A stretch of DNA of 64,000 nucleotides from CAXXFQ01 sp963674475 (GTDB taxonomy: Bacteria > Planctomycetota > Planctomycetia > Pirellulales > Thermoguttaceae): positions 62,001 to 126,000 of the forward strand of contig CAXXFQ010000009.1 of the NCBI GenBank assembly GCA_963674475.2, given 5' to 3'. Positions 1-8,884 of the stretch are shown here, in pieces. Numbering within the stretch: the stretch's first letter is position 1; every line of letters begins with the position of its first letter. A model generated the notes under the pieces. The model did no database searches. It had not been told where the DNA came from and saw nothing but the letters and a program-made list of their open reading frames with translations. The position numbers were made by a program, and so were the translations under genes.

Positions 1-22
1 GTTTTTCTTCTTCTGCTTCTTT

Positions 23-1315
23 TTAAAACTTGAACGGCATCGGCGTGAACCCGACAAAAATAAACGCCAACGTCAACCACCCCAACACGACCCGAAACCG
101 GCCCAACGGTACCGTATCGTCGGCCGTCGGCGGATGCTCCGCCCCCATCATGAATAACAAAAGCACCATGATGATCCAAGCCGGATAATAAAAAGCGACC
201 GCGAAAAAGGCACCAAACAACAAAAGCCGGGCTATGACGTGCGACCATTTCAACAACAGGGCGTAAAGCACATGCCCCCCGTCGAGCTGGCCGATCGGGA
301 TCAGGTTCAACGAGGTGATCAACAGCCCGACCCATCCAGCAAACCCAATCGGATGAAGGACCACGTCATGCCCCGCGGGAATCGGACCGAATTTCCACCA
401 GGTCAAAAATTTTAGCAATAACGGATCGCCGAACTGAAAACTGTTGGGCGGAATCGGTTTCACTTCGGAATAATACAGCCCGATCAGGCAGCAAATGATC
501 GTCGGAATCAGCCCGGCCAACGGTCCGGTGATCCCGATATCGAACAGCGCCTTGCGGTCCCCCTTGTGCGAGGCCATCCCGATCACCGCGCCCATCGTCC
601 CGATCAGGCCGAACGGCATCGGGATGAAAAACGGCCAACTGGCGGGCACCTTGTATCGGCGTGCCTGAATGAAATGGCCCATCTCGTGGAACGTCAGGAT
701 CGTCATCAACGGGACGGCGTACCAGAGCCCGTGGACAAAAATACCGGAGATCGTGCCGCCGGTGATTCCCTCGGGAAGGGCACCGGTGGTGAGCAGTTGG
801 TACAGACTCGGGATGAGTACGCTGGTCCCGCCAAACGGACTCATCTCGACCCCGGCCCATAAAGTGGTCAGGCAGGTGCAGCCGAACAGGATCGCCGGGA
901 GCAACCGTCGCGGTTTGGAAAACGGCTCTCGAACCGGGACCGGACGCGGAGGCTGGGTGCCTTGAAGAACCTGATAATAGGGGTAAACCGGTTCGCCGTG
1001 CGGACCCCAGGCCGGTTCGCCGGGAAATCGCGACGGCGGGCGAGGAGGTCCAACCTCTTCGGGCGGGACCAGTTCGGCCCAGATGACCTCTTCCGCCTCA
1101 ATCGGCTGATCGAGATCAATCGGCCGATCTGCCCCGATCGACCGATCGGAGCCGATCGGCGTTTCGTGCGGTTTCTTCGCGTCCGGTTCGATGCCGAAAT
1201 CTTCTCCGTCGGCCCCTTCGCCGTGAGATTCGGGCGCAGGAGGGATCGGACGCGGCTGATCGGAGCCAGAGTAGTCGGATTCAGGCCGATTGGAATCAGG
1301 GGGCAAAAAGTTCAT
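23..1315 (-). CDS. M50-family (site-2-protease-like) membrane metalloprotease
   Basis: A 430-aa integral membrane protein. The zinc-protease signature HEMGH is near residue 210 inside a hydrophobic segment, and the second M50 signature, PIGQLDGGH, is near residue 340 and supplies the third metal ligand. About six or seven hydrophobic segments follow residue 135. Family members cleave substrates within the membrane, for example anti-sigma factors; the substrate here is unknown. The first 135 residues are hydrophilic, rich in Pro, Asp and Glu, with a degenerate GxDRxI/GADRPI/DLDQPI repeat, and probably form a disordered cytosolic tail. The ATG at 1315 is the first in frame. The stop lies 23 bases from the window edge. 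It is transcribed divergently from the DUF4091 gene. Family assignment is firm; role is inferred. Confidence 0.9.
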   Translation of the reverse strand: MNFLPPDSNRPESDYSGSDQPRPIPPAPESHGEGADGEDFGIEPDAKKPHETPIGSDRSIGADRPIDLDQPIEAEEVIWAELVPPEEVGPPRPPSRFPGEPAWGPHGEPVYPYYQVLQGTQPPRPVPVREPFSKPRRLLPAILFGCTCLTTLWAGVEMSPFGGTSVLIPSLYQLLTTGALPEGITGGTISGIFVHGLWYAVPLMTILTFHEMGHFIQARRYKVPASWPFFIPMPFGLIGTMGAVIGMASHKGDRKALFDIGITGPLAGLIPTIICCLIGLYYSEVKPIPPNSFQFGDPLLLKFLTWWKFGPIPAGHDVVLHPIGFAGWVGLLITSLNLIPIGQLDGGHVLYALLLKWSHVIARLLLFGAFFAVAFYYPAWIIMVLLLFMMGAEHPPTADDTVPLGRFRVVLGWLTLAFIFVGFTPMPFKF

Positions 1316-1597
1316 AGACCGGTTATTCTACACCTTTTTATTGAAAGTCGCCAAGGCGGGTCCCCGGTTTAAGCCAATTCGCCCCCTCCAGTAAGGGGGT
1401 TTTCATGGCGATGCGTTGACTCAAACCGTGGGTCTGCCTATCCTGGTAAGAATAGGATATGAATCGCGTGAGGCCTGAGTGTCGAGCAGATCTTCCTTTT
1501 TTCAGAGGGTGTTACGCCTCAATTTTTTTGCCAAGCCCTACCTGAAAACAGGCCCTTCCCCCGCCATCCCCACCTCGCATCAATGGAGAACCCTCCC

Positions 1598-4555
1598 GTG
1601 AGAAAAAAATGCGCCGTTCCTGTTGTGATCGGAGTTTTCGCCCTGACCGCGCTGCTTTGTTGGCTACCCGCTTCAGCCCAAAGCGCGACGCCCAAGCTGC
1701 CGAACCCCCAGTTTGACAAGGCCGATCCGCAAAACGCCGATCAACCGGCCGGGTGGAAAATGACCAAAGGGACCGGGCGTTGGCTTGAGGGACAATTCGT
1801 CGAGCTGGACGCCAAGGATGAATTTTCGGCCGAGTGGGCCTCGGACCAGGTGGAATTGGAACCGGGCCGGATGTATCGGTTCGGGGTCCGTTCCCGACGA
1901 TTCGGCGCTGGAGGGCTGACCTCCTTCGGGACCGACTTCGCCATCCATGATTTCGAAAACAATACGTCCGAATGGACTTGGCACGGCCAGTCGTTTCGCG
2001 TCCCCGAGACGACGACTCGTTCGGCCCTTTACTTCCGCCCGTGGCACGCGAAGGGCAAGCTCCAGATGGACGCCGTTCGGATGAACAAAGTCGTCTCGGT
2101 CCACCGGCGCGTGGGCCAAATGACGCTCGGTCGGGGCGAATCGATCCAAAACGGCCATTATAGTTTTTTCGCCGAGATGGGCGGATTCGATGGCCCCAAC
2201 CACCGGACGCTCGAAAGCACCGACGCGTTTTTCAAAACGTTCCTTTGGTGTTTCTACAAACCGTGCCAAGTCACCTATCGGTTCGAACTGCCTTCGTGTC
2301 GATTTACGTCGGGCGAGGTTTCCTGTTTAATTCGAAACCATGCCCACGGCCGGTGCGTCTTGGAAGTCAGCGCCGATCAAAAAAAATGGCAAACGATCGG
2401 TTCGCTTGACCGCAAAGGGGAAATCAAAGGACCGTTGCCCGAAGCGCTCCTTCCGGCCGAGACCGTTTTTCTTCGCGTTCGTTCCGAAGGCGAGGGGGAC
2501 ATCTCGTTCATGGTCAACTGTTTGACCTTCGACGCGAATTTCGATGGATCTGCCACGAATGGGACCGGTCAAACGATGCTGGTCGATTTGCCGAAGGAGG
2601 CCGATTTCAGCCTGCTCGACGGCACTTACTTCACCCAAGAGGACACGTTCGCCCCGGTACAAATTTGGAAGGAAAACAATCCGAACCGGCCGCTGGCGAC
2701 GTTCGACCAGATCAAACCGGGCGAAAACCGACGCGATTTCCAACTTCGCTCGGCCGATCAAAAAACGATCAACGCAAAGATGACCGTTTCGATCCCCGAT
2801 TACTATCGGACCGACTACGGCCAGACGCTCCCTGTGGGCGCCGGTCCGGCCGCCGGTTCCACGACGGTTTGGTGGGCCCGGGCCGATCATAAAATTCCTC
2901 GCAGCCGCGCGGTGCCGAAAACGACCGGAACCGCGGCCCAGATGGCTGCCTGTCGCGACGACCGGGAAGCGATCCAAGTGGTCGTCCGCGGCGAAAAGGA
3001 TCTTTCGAACCTCTCGGCCCGGATGTCCGACCTGCGTGGTCCTGACGGGGCGACGATTCCCGCCGGCAACGTCAAGGTTTTGCGGGCCTACTATCATCTG
3101 GTCAGTTATCCGACCGACTATCTGGGCATTCGCGACTTCTGGCCCGACGCCCTGCCGGCCCTTTCGAAGCCGATCGATCTGAAGGCGGGCGAAAACCAGC
3201 CGCTTTGGATCTTGGTCCATGTGCCCAAAAACGCGAAGGCGGGCGACTATCAAGGTCAACTAAAAATCATGGCCGACGGTTTCGATGCCTCGGTGCCGAT
3301 CGAACTGAAGGTCTGGGACTTTACGCTGCCGGAAAAGAACCATCTGGCCACCGCCTATGGTTTTTCTGCGGGCAACGTGTTCCGATACCACAATGCCAAG
3401 ACCGAAGCGGACAAGCGGAAATTGGTCGACCTGTACTTCCAAAGTTTTGCCGAACACCGTTTGAGCCCGTATTGCCCGACGCCACTCGATCCGATCCGTG
3501 TAAAATTCCTCCCGAAGGCCGACCCGCCGCGTGCCGAGGTCGACTTCACGGCGTTCGACCGGACGATGGAACAGGCGATTGAAAAGTATCACTTCACCCA
3601 TTTCCGGCTCCCGATCCAAGGGATGGGCGGCGGGACGTTCCACTCGCGGCACCCGGGCAAGATCCACGGTTTTTCCGATGACACGCCCGAGTATAAGGCG
3701 ATGTTCTCCAGCTACGTCAAGCAGATCGAAAGCCACCTGAAGGAAAAAGGCTGGCTCGACATGGCCTACGTCTACTGGTTCGATGAGCCGGATCCGAAGG
3801 ATTACGCGTTCGTCTCCAAGGGGATGCAGAAGCTTAAGAAAAACGCGCCCGGTATCCCGACCATGTTGACCGAACAGCCCGAGGGGGAACTCAAGGGAGT
3901 CGACATCTGGTGCCCGGTGACCGAATCGTATCAAAACGACACGGCCCAAAAGTTGATCCGGCAGGGGGCCAAGTTCTGGTGGTACGTCTGCACCGGCCCG
4001 AAAGCGCCGTACTGCACGCTGTTCATCGATCACCCGGCCGTCGAGCTTCGGACCTGGCACTGGCAGGCCTGGAAGCGAAACATTGTCGGATCGTTGGTTT
4101 GGCAATCGACCTACTGGACCTCCAGTGCCGCCTATCCGGACAAGGCCCAAAACCCGTACGAAGACCCGATGGGCTACGTCAGCGGGTACTCGACCCCGAA
4201 GGGGACCAAGCGTCATTGGGGCAACGGCGACGGTCGGTTCTTCTACCCGCCTCTGGCCGCGGCCGAGCCGGGTCTGACCGACGGGGTTGTCATGGAAGGG
4301 CCCGCCTCGAGTATCCGTCTGGAGATGCTGCGAGAAGGGGTCGAGGACTGGGAGTACCTCTATATGCTTCGCGAACTGGTAGAGGCCAAGCGGGCTTCGC
4401 TTTCGGCAGAGGAGGTCAAGGAGTATGAGGCGTTGTTACAGGTGCCCGAGTCGATCACGACCGACTTGACCCATTTCGAGACGCTGCCGGAGCCGATTTA
4501 CCAACGACGGGCCAAGATCGCCGAGGCAATAGAAACGCTGCAAAAGCAAAAGTAA
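1598..4555 (+). CDS. Secreted DUF4091 (glycoside-hydrolase-like) protein
   Basis: A secreted protein of about 985 aa. The N-terminal half looks like beta-sandwich, carbohydrate-binding-like sequence; the C-terminal half has the DUF4091 pattern, including aromatic-rich strands (WYVCTGPKAPYCTLFID near residue 800, WHWQAWKRNIVGSLVW just after) and the terminal GVEDWEYLYMLREL motif. DUF4091 proteins are thought to be TIM-barrel glycoside-hydrolase relatives; no activity can be named. Start choice: the in-frame ATG at 1583 overlaps what looks like the ribosome binding site (GGAG, 1585-1588), whereas GTG at 1598 has 9-nt spacing from it and begins a clean signal peptide (MRKKCAVPVV, hydrophobic core, cleavage near ASAQS). 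GTG is therefore preferred. A repeat element begins about 25 bases after the stop. Confidence 0.85.
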   Translation: MRKKCAVPVVIGVFALTALLCWLPASAQSATPKLPNPQFDKADPQNADQPAGWKMTKGTGRWLEGQFVELDAKDEFSAEWASDQVELEPGRMYRFGVRSRRFGAGGLTSFGTDFAIHDFENNTSEWTWHGQSFRVPETTTRSALYFRPWHAKGKLQMDAVRMNKVVSVHRRVGQMTLGRGESIQNGHYSFFAEMGGFDGPNHRTLESTDAFFKTFLWCFYKPCQVTYRFELPSCRFTSGEVSCLIRNHAHGRCVLEVSADQKKWQTIGSLDRKGEIKGPLPEALLPAETVFLRVRSEGEGDISFMVNCLTFDANFDGSATNGTGQTMLVDLPKEADFSLLDGTYFTQEDTFAPVQIWKENNPNRPLATFDQIKPGENRRDFQLRSADQKTINAKMTVSIPDYYRTDYGQTLPVGAGPAAGSTTVWWARADHKIPRSRAVPKTTGTAAQMAACRDDREAIQVVVRGEKDLSNLSARMSDLRGPDGATIPAGNVKVLRAYYHLVSYPTDYLGIRDFWPDALPALSKPIDLKAGENQPLWILVHVPKNAKAGDYQGQLKIMADGFDASVPIELKVWDFTLPEKNHLATAYGFSAGNVFRYHNAKTEADKRKLVDLYFQSFAEHRLSPYCPTPLDPIRVKFLPKADPPRAEVDFTAFDRTMEQAIEKYHFTHFRLPIQGMGGGTFHSRHPGKIHGFSDDTPEYKAMFSSYVKQIESHLKEKGWLDMAYVYWFDEPDPKDYAFVSKGMQKLKKNAPGIPTMLTEQPEGELKGVDIWCPVTESYQNDTAQKLIRQGAKFWWYVCTGPKAPYCTLFIDHPAVELRTWHWQAWKRNIVGSLVWQSTYWTSSAAYPDKAQNPYEDPMGYVSGYSTPKGTKRHWGNGDGRFFYPPLAAAEPGLTDGVVMEGPASSIRLEMLREGVEDWEYLYMLRELVEAKRASLSAEEVKEYEALLQVPESITTDLTHFETLPEPIYQRRAKIAEAIETLQKQK

Positions 4556-4575
4556 AAAAAGAGGAAGAAGAAAAG

Positions 4576-4825
4576 AAATGAGCGATTGCGAAGCAATCCC
4601 GGCGGCTAAGAGCCGCGGCCAGACCGGCGTTTCCACGCCGTTATGCCAACCCGCTTCCGTTGGTCGCTGGTATCGATACTAGCGACCAACGAGAACGGGC
4701 AAGTTCTATCGGTGCGGTAGCACCTACAAAGAAGTTTTTGAAGGGGAGTTTGAGGGGAAACAATTTTCAAAATGTTTCCCCTCATTAAAAAAAACAGGCG
4801 GCGGCACAGCCGTCGCTCCCTTTCT
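4576..4825 (+). repeat. Family A three-hairpin repeat, copy A1, interrupted by a family B element
   Basis: Hairpin 1 (GATTGC-gaa-GCAATC core) is at 4583-4600, hairpin 2 (GAGGGGAAAC paired with GTTTCCCCTC around an ATTTT/AAAAT inner stem) at 4752-4783, and hairpin 3 (GCGGCGGC-aca-GCCGTCGC, one G-T wobble) at 4797-4819. In other copies hairpin 1 is followed directly by GGTCCAAAAAGTTTTTGAAG. Here about 128 bases of family B sequence interrupt that join. The element follows the DUF4091 stop in sense orientation, so it could act as a 3' UTR or terminator. Together with 4556-4894 flanks, nothing else is visible in this gap. Confidence 0.8.
4601..4728 (+). repeat. Family B repeat nested in family A copy A1
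   Basis: It contains the family B core (GCGGCTAAGAGCCGC hairpin, then GGCGT-ttcc-ACGCC hairpin, then CCCGCTTCCGTTGGTCGCT). It continues into an inverted copy of the GTTGGTCGCT segment, so 4649-4690 forms a near-perfect palindrome centred on GGTATCGATAC. Both junctions with family A sequence are sharp. Confidence 0.75.
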
Positions 4826-4894
4826 TCTTTCTTTTTCCTTAGAACCAATCGATTATTTTCAAGAATGCAGGAACCTTTTCCAGGATAGACGATC

Positions 4895-6916
4895 ATGAAA
4901 ATCGCGTGGAAGATTTTTGCCGTTTTGGCTTGCATGTTTCTTCTCTCGGCGACTCCTGTTCAGGCCAAAAAACCGGCCGACTCGGACGTTGCCGGAATTT
5001 TCGCCCCGCACGTGGTCGAGCCGACGAAAATGGTCAACCGCTATCTGTTGGGCCAAATCGACCAGGCGTACGAAAACTGGAAAACGGCGTATGAAAATCG
5101 AAAAACGGTCGAACAGGTCGTCGACTATCAGAAAAAGACGAAACAGTATTTCATCGACGCGATCGGCGGTTTCCCCGAGCGAACGGCGTTAAACGCCCGT
5201 GTCGTCGGTCGGGTGGAAAAGCCCGGCTACCGGGTCGAAAAAGTGATCTTCGAGAGCCAACCAAACCATTTTGTCACGGCGGCCGTCTTCCTGCCCGATG
5301 AGAAAAAGTTCAAAGCGCCCTATCCGGGAATTCTGGTCGTCTGCGGCCATTCCAGTACGGGCAAAGGGTACGAAGGTTATCAAAAGGCGTGTGCCTTGGC
5401 CGCCACGAACGGTCTGGTCGCGATGATCCAAGACCCGATCGACCAAGGCGAACGGGCCCAATCGCTCGATGAAAAAGGGAAACCACGGGCCGTTTGCTGT
5501 CACGCTCACAATACGATCGGCGCGCCGAGCATCCTGTTGGGTCGCAACACGGCCCGGTTTGAAATCTATGACGGGATGCGCGGGATCGATTACCTCCAAA
5601 GTCGACCGGACATCATCCCGGACAAGATCGGCTGCATGGGCAACAGCGGCGGCGGGACCCAGTCGGCCTACATCATGGCACTCGATGATCGGGTCGCGGT
5701 CGGTTCGCCTTCATGTTACATCTGCAGCCTTTACCTGGGGCTGACCCATCGGTGCGGTGCCCAAGACGCCGAACAGAACATTTTCGGGCAACTGGCCTTC
5801 GGGATGGACCACGGGGACTACTGCATGATGCGGGCTCCCCGGCCGACGCTGCTTTGCACGGCGACCCGCGACTTCTTCCCGATCGAAGACGCATGGGTTT
5901 CGTACCGGTACGCCAAACGGCTTTACGGCCGGTTCGGCCTTTCCGAACGGATGGGACTGGTTGAAACCGACCAAAAACACGGTTACACGAAACAGCTTCG
6001 CGAAGGGGCCGTCCGTTGGATGGTTCGTTGGCTGGCCGGGCGCGACGAACCGATCACGGAACCGGACGATCTGCCAACCCTCACCCTTGAAGAGATCCAG
6101 TGCACCCCCCAGGGCCAAGTCATGCTCTTGGACGGCGCCCGATCGGTCTTCGATTTGAACCGCGACCGCGAAAACCAACTTCAAGCCGAGCGAAAAAAAC
6201 TCTGGACGGCCACTCCGAAAGCGGAACTCGTCAAACGAATTGCCCGGTTGGCCGCGATCGGCCCGAAAGACGGACGTCACGCCCCCGAGGTCAAGTCGCT
6301 CAAATCGATCCGTCGCGCGGGCTATACCATTGAGCCACAAATCCTCACCCCTGAACCGGGCATCCAGTTGCCGGCGATCCGTTTTATTCCGGATAAAATC
6401 GACCCGTCAAAACGGCCGGTGGTTTACCTCAATGCCAACGGAATGACCGCCGACGCGGCCCAAGGGGGACCGATCGAGAAACTCCTCCAAGCCGGGCAGA
6501 CCGTCCTGGCCGTCGATCTTCGCGGGACGGGAATCACGGCGCAAACCAAGCAGAAATATTTCCGCCCGTCGTTTTTCGGCGGCGACGGTCAAGATTATTA
6601 TCTGGCCTACCTGCTGGGCCGCTCGTATGTCGGGATGCGGACGGACGACCTGCTTTCGGTTGCCCGGTTGTTCGACGGACCGGTCGAGCTGGTCACCGTG
6701 GGCGATATGGGGATCGTCGCGTTGCACGCGGCGGCGGTCGAACCGGAGCGATTCGCCACGGTTGAACTTCAGGGCTGCCTGCCGTCCTGGTCGAGCCTCA
6801 TCGAGCAAGGTTACGGCCCGGCGCGGCTGACCAACCTGATCCACGGCGCCTTGACCGTCTACGACCTGCCTAACCTGGTCGGCCTTTTAGGTGAGAAAGT
6901 GACGGTCAAAGAATAA
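4895..6916 (+). CDS. Secreted two-module alpha/beta hydrolase (acetyl-xylan-esterase-like)
   Basis: A 673-aa exported protein: Lys-containing N-terminus, hydrophobic core, cleavage after TPVQA. The first module (about residues 90-390) is an alpha/beta hydrolase with a nucleophile elbow GNSGGG (Ser near 251), preceded by the PGILVVCGHSSTGKGYEGYQ strand-loop typical of acetyl-xylan-esterase-like hydrolases. A late Asp (TRDFFPIEDAW) and His (DQKHGYTKQ) could complete the triad. The second module (about 500-670) repeats hydrolase-like features (RPVVYLNANGM, VLAVDLRGTGIT) but at the elbow position has VGDMGIV, so it is probably inactive. Likely an esterase on plant or algal polysaccharide; the substrate is inference. 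Confidence 0.8.
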   Translation: MKIAWKIFAVLACMFLLSATPVQAKKPADSDVAGIFAPHVVEPTKMVNRYLLGQIDQAYENWKTAYENRKTVEQVVDYQKKTKQYFIDAIGGFPERTALNARVVGRVEKPGYRVEKVIFESQPNHFVTAAVFLPDEKKFKAPYPGILVVCGHSSTGKGYEGYQKACALAATNGLVAMIQDPIDQGERAQSLDEKGKPRAVCCHAHNTIGAPSILLGRNTARFEIYDGMRGIDYLQSRPDIIPDKIGCMGNSGGGTQSAYIMALDDRVAVGSPSCYICSLYLGLTHRCGAQDAEQNIFGQLAFGMDHGDYCMMRAPRPTLLCTATRDFFPIEDAWVSYRYAKRLYGRFGLSERMGLVETDQKHGYTKQLREGAVRWMVRWLAGRDEPITEPDDLPTLTLEEIQCTPQGQVMLLDGARSVFDLNRDRENQLQAERKKLWTATPKAELVKRIARLAAIGPKDGRHAPEVKSLKSIRRAGYTIEPQILTPEPGIQLPAIRFIPDKIDPSKRPVVYLNANGMTADAAQGGPIEKLLQAGQTVLAVDLRGTGITAQTKQKYFRPSFFGGDGQDYYLAYLLGRSYVGMRTDDLLSVARLFDGPVELVTVGDMGIVALHAAAVEPERFATVELQGCLPSWSSLIEQGYGPARLTNLIHGALTVYDLPNLVGLLGEKVTVKE

Positions 6917-6958
6917 CGCCCGTGTCCCAAAGAGCATTTCAATAACCAGTGCACCGTC

Positions 6959-8002
6959 CTACTCGGCTTCCTCTTCGGCCGGTAGGGCGGTTTCTTTTTT
7001 CTTGACCGTCACTTGCCCGATCGTCTGATGGCCGGCAATCGCGTGCAGCAAGACGACGAAGATAATTGAGCCGATCGCCAAGCCGACCGCAAGCCAAAAG
7101 CCGCCACTGGTCGGATCGGGCCAGACGTTTTCCAGCTGGGCGTGTTTCAGGTCGATGGCCCCTTCGGCCGGCGTCGCTTTGAACGGCCAAATCCGTCGGA
7201 GCGAGCCGATCATGAATCCGCAGAGGACACTCATCGTCGTCGCGTGAAAGTGGGCCAAGAGCCAGCGAAGGATTTTACTGAAACCCAAAAGTCCGACTGC
7301 GCATCCGCTGCCGAATACGAGGAAGACCAAGAGGTGTTCGGTCGTTACTTCGCCATGGACCAGTCCGCGGACGACGCCGGTCACGTAGGCGTATCTTCCC
7401 AAAATCAAGAGGATAAACGCGCCGCTTATCCCGGGCAAAATCATCGCGCAGATGGCGACCATGCCGCAAAGAAATAAATAAGGATAACCTTCATAGCCGC
7501 CCATGAACGGTTGGGCGACCAACCAGAAGGCAAACGCCGCGCCGCCGATCGCCGTAAAAATATTCCCCGGGCTCCACCGCTCGATCTGTCGAGCAACCAA
7601 AAAGCTGGACGCCAGGATCAGTCCAAAAAAGACGGCCAACGTCGGTTGAAGTTGGTGTTCCAAAAGGTAATTCATCAGCGTGGCCAGGCCGCCGATGCCC
7701 AGGCCGATCCCAAGGCCCAACGAAACGAGAAACCGCAGATCGACATGCGCCGCCGCGTCACGCCAACGACCGTGGCGAACCTGTGAGACCAGCGTCGTGT
7801 CAAAATGACTGATCGCCGTGACGAGCCGTTCGTAAATTCCGAGGATCAAAGCGACGGTGCCGCCGGAGACGCCAGGGATGATGTCGGCGCCACCCATCAA
7901 AAAACCGCGCCCGATCATCGTCGGGTCCAACGGTAAGCGGGCAAACCGGCTTGCAGAGCAGGGTTTATTGGAAACGTCGGACGGTCGATCGGAATTAGTC
8001 AT
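6959..8002 (-). CDS. DUF368 membrane protein (polyprenyl-phosphate transporter family)
   Basis: A 347-aa polytopic protein with roughly eight hydrophobic segments. The signature MGGADIIPGVSGGT near the N-terminus and its second copy CAMILPGISGAF in mid-protein are the inverted half-repeats that define DUF368. DUF368 proteins (PopT) are reported to return undecaprenyl-phosphate across the cytoplasmic membrane for envelope polymer synthesis, and that role is inferred here. The ATG at 8002 (MTNSDRPSD) puts a short polar tail before the first conserved motif; an upstream in-frame start at 8128 would add 42 non-family residues. It converges on the hydrolase gene with 42 bases between the stops. 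Confidence 0.85.
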   Translation of the reverse strand: MTNSDRPSDVSNKPCSASRFARLPLDPTMIGRGFLMGGADIIPGVSGGTVALILGIYERLVTAISHFDTTLVSQVRHGRWRDAAAHVDLRFLVSLGLGIGLGIGGLATLMNYLLEHQLQPTLAVFFGLILASSFLVARQIERWSPGNIFTAIGGAAFAFWLVAQPFMGGYEGYPYLFLCGMVAICAMILPGISGAFILLILGRYAYVTGVVRGLVHGEVTTEHLLVFLVFGSGCAVGLLGFSKILRWLLAHFHATTMSVLCGFMIGSLRRIWPFKATPAEGAIDLKHAQLENVWPDPTSGGFWLAVGLAIGSIIFVVLLHAIAGHQTIGQVTVKKKETALPAEEEAE

Positions 8003-8884
8003 TGCCCACCACGGGAATTCAAGGAAATTTTTCAGGGGCAAAGTATCACTTACCCCCCACAGTAATGGCAGAAAATCCCTCCTGCCAGGAAAAAACCGTT
8101 TGGAAAGCTCGCTAGATCGCCAGATCAAGGGATTCCAACTTCGAAATTCACCCCGGGAAGAGGCATATCTTAAAAAGATTTACGAGTACAGGCAATTGGG
8201 TTTGAGGGCAATGCGGTTTTTTTCGACAGACTCCTCCACATTGTCGAGGAAATCGGCTAAAAAGGGCGACAGAGAACTTGTCTTAGCCCGAAGAAACCTA
8301 GAAGAGGGGGATTCGGGTAAATTTTCCAGTATCCCGTGGGTGTGTGGCCAACCCGGCCTATTGTAGAAATGCGTCTTTTTTCACGACAAGTGAGGGAAAC
8401 CTCACAAGAGACCACCAGGGTAAGGTGGCCAGGGCCTATGTTTGCGTCCCCCTTTGCCCGCCGACTGCGTGATGATAGTTTTTTCCTTCGTAAAAACGCT
8501 TTAATATACTCGTATTTTCCCAGTTTTTCCTTGGTCCGGGTCATGGTTATCGCCGGAAGCCGAGAACGCCGACCCTTTTTTTGAGTCCCTATGGAACCCC
8601 GAAAATAAAAGGGTTACCGAACCCCTTTCAAGAAGGGATATCTCGACTAGGTTTGGTTTTTTTCGTAATACGGCTGACTGGATAGAGCTTTATTTACCCT
8701 TAAAGTCAGCGTATTCCCCCTGGATTGAATTTTCTAGGCGAATAAAAAACCAAATTTTCGTGATTTGTCACAAAAAGGGCCCCAAAAGAGGTTGACGCAT
8801 ACCGCCTATAAGCGTTATGATCTTTCTCGGAATTGACCAAGGAAGACACATCCATTTGTTCACACAACTCAAGAAGGTCGTCCA
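8003..8884. other. Non-coding low-GC region upstream of ispE
   Basis: About 880 bases with no credible coding frame, no tRNA-like cloverleaf and no recognisable structured-RNA motif. It is visibly richer in A and T than the surrounding genes. It separates the divergent DUF368 and ispE genes and must hold both promoters, but I cannot assign one with confidence. Confidence 0.6.

Noticed and set aside
1379..1406. CCCCCT/AGGGGG stem followed by TTTT
   Set aside because: No plus-strand gene ends upstream, so a terminator role is unsupported; kept only as a note.
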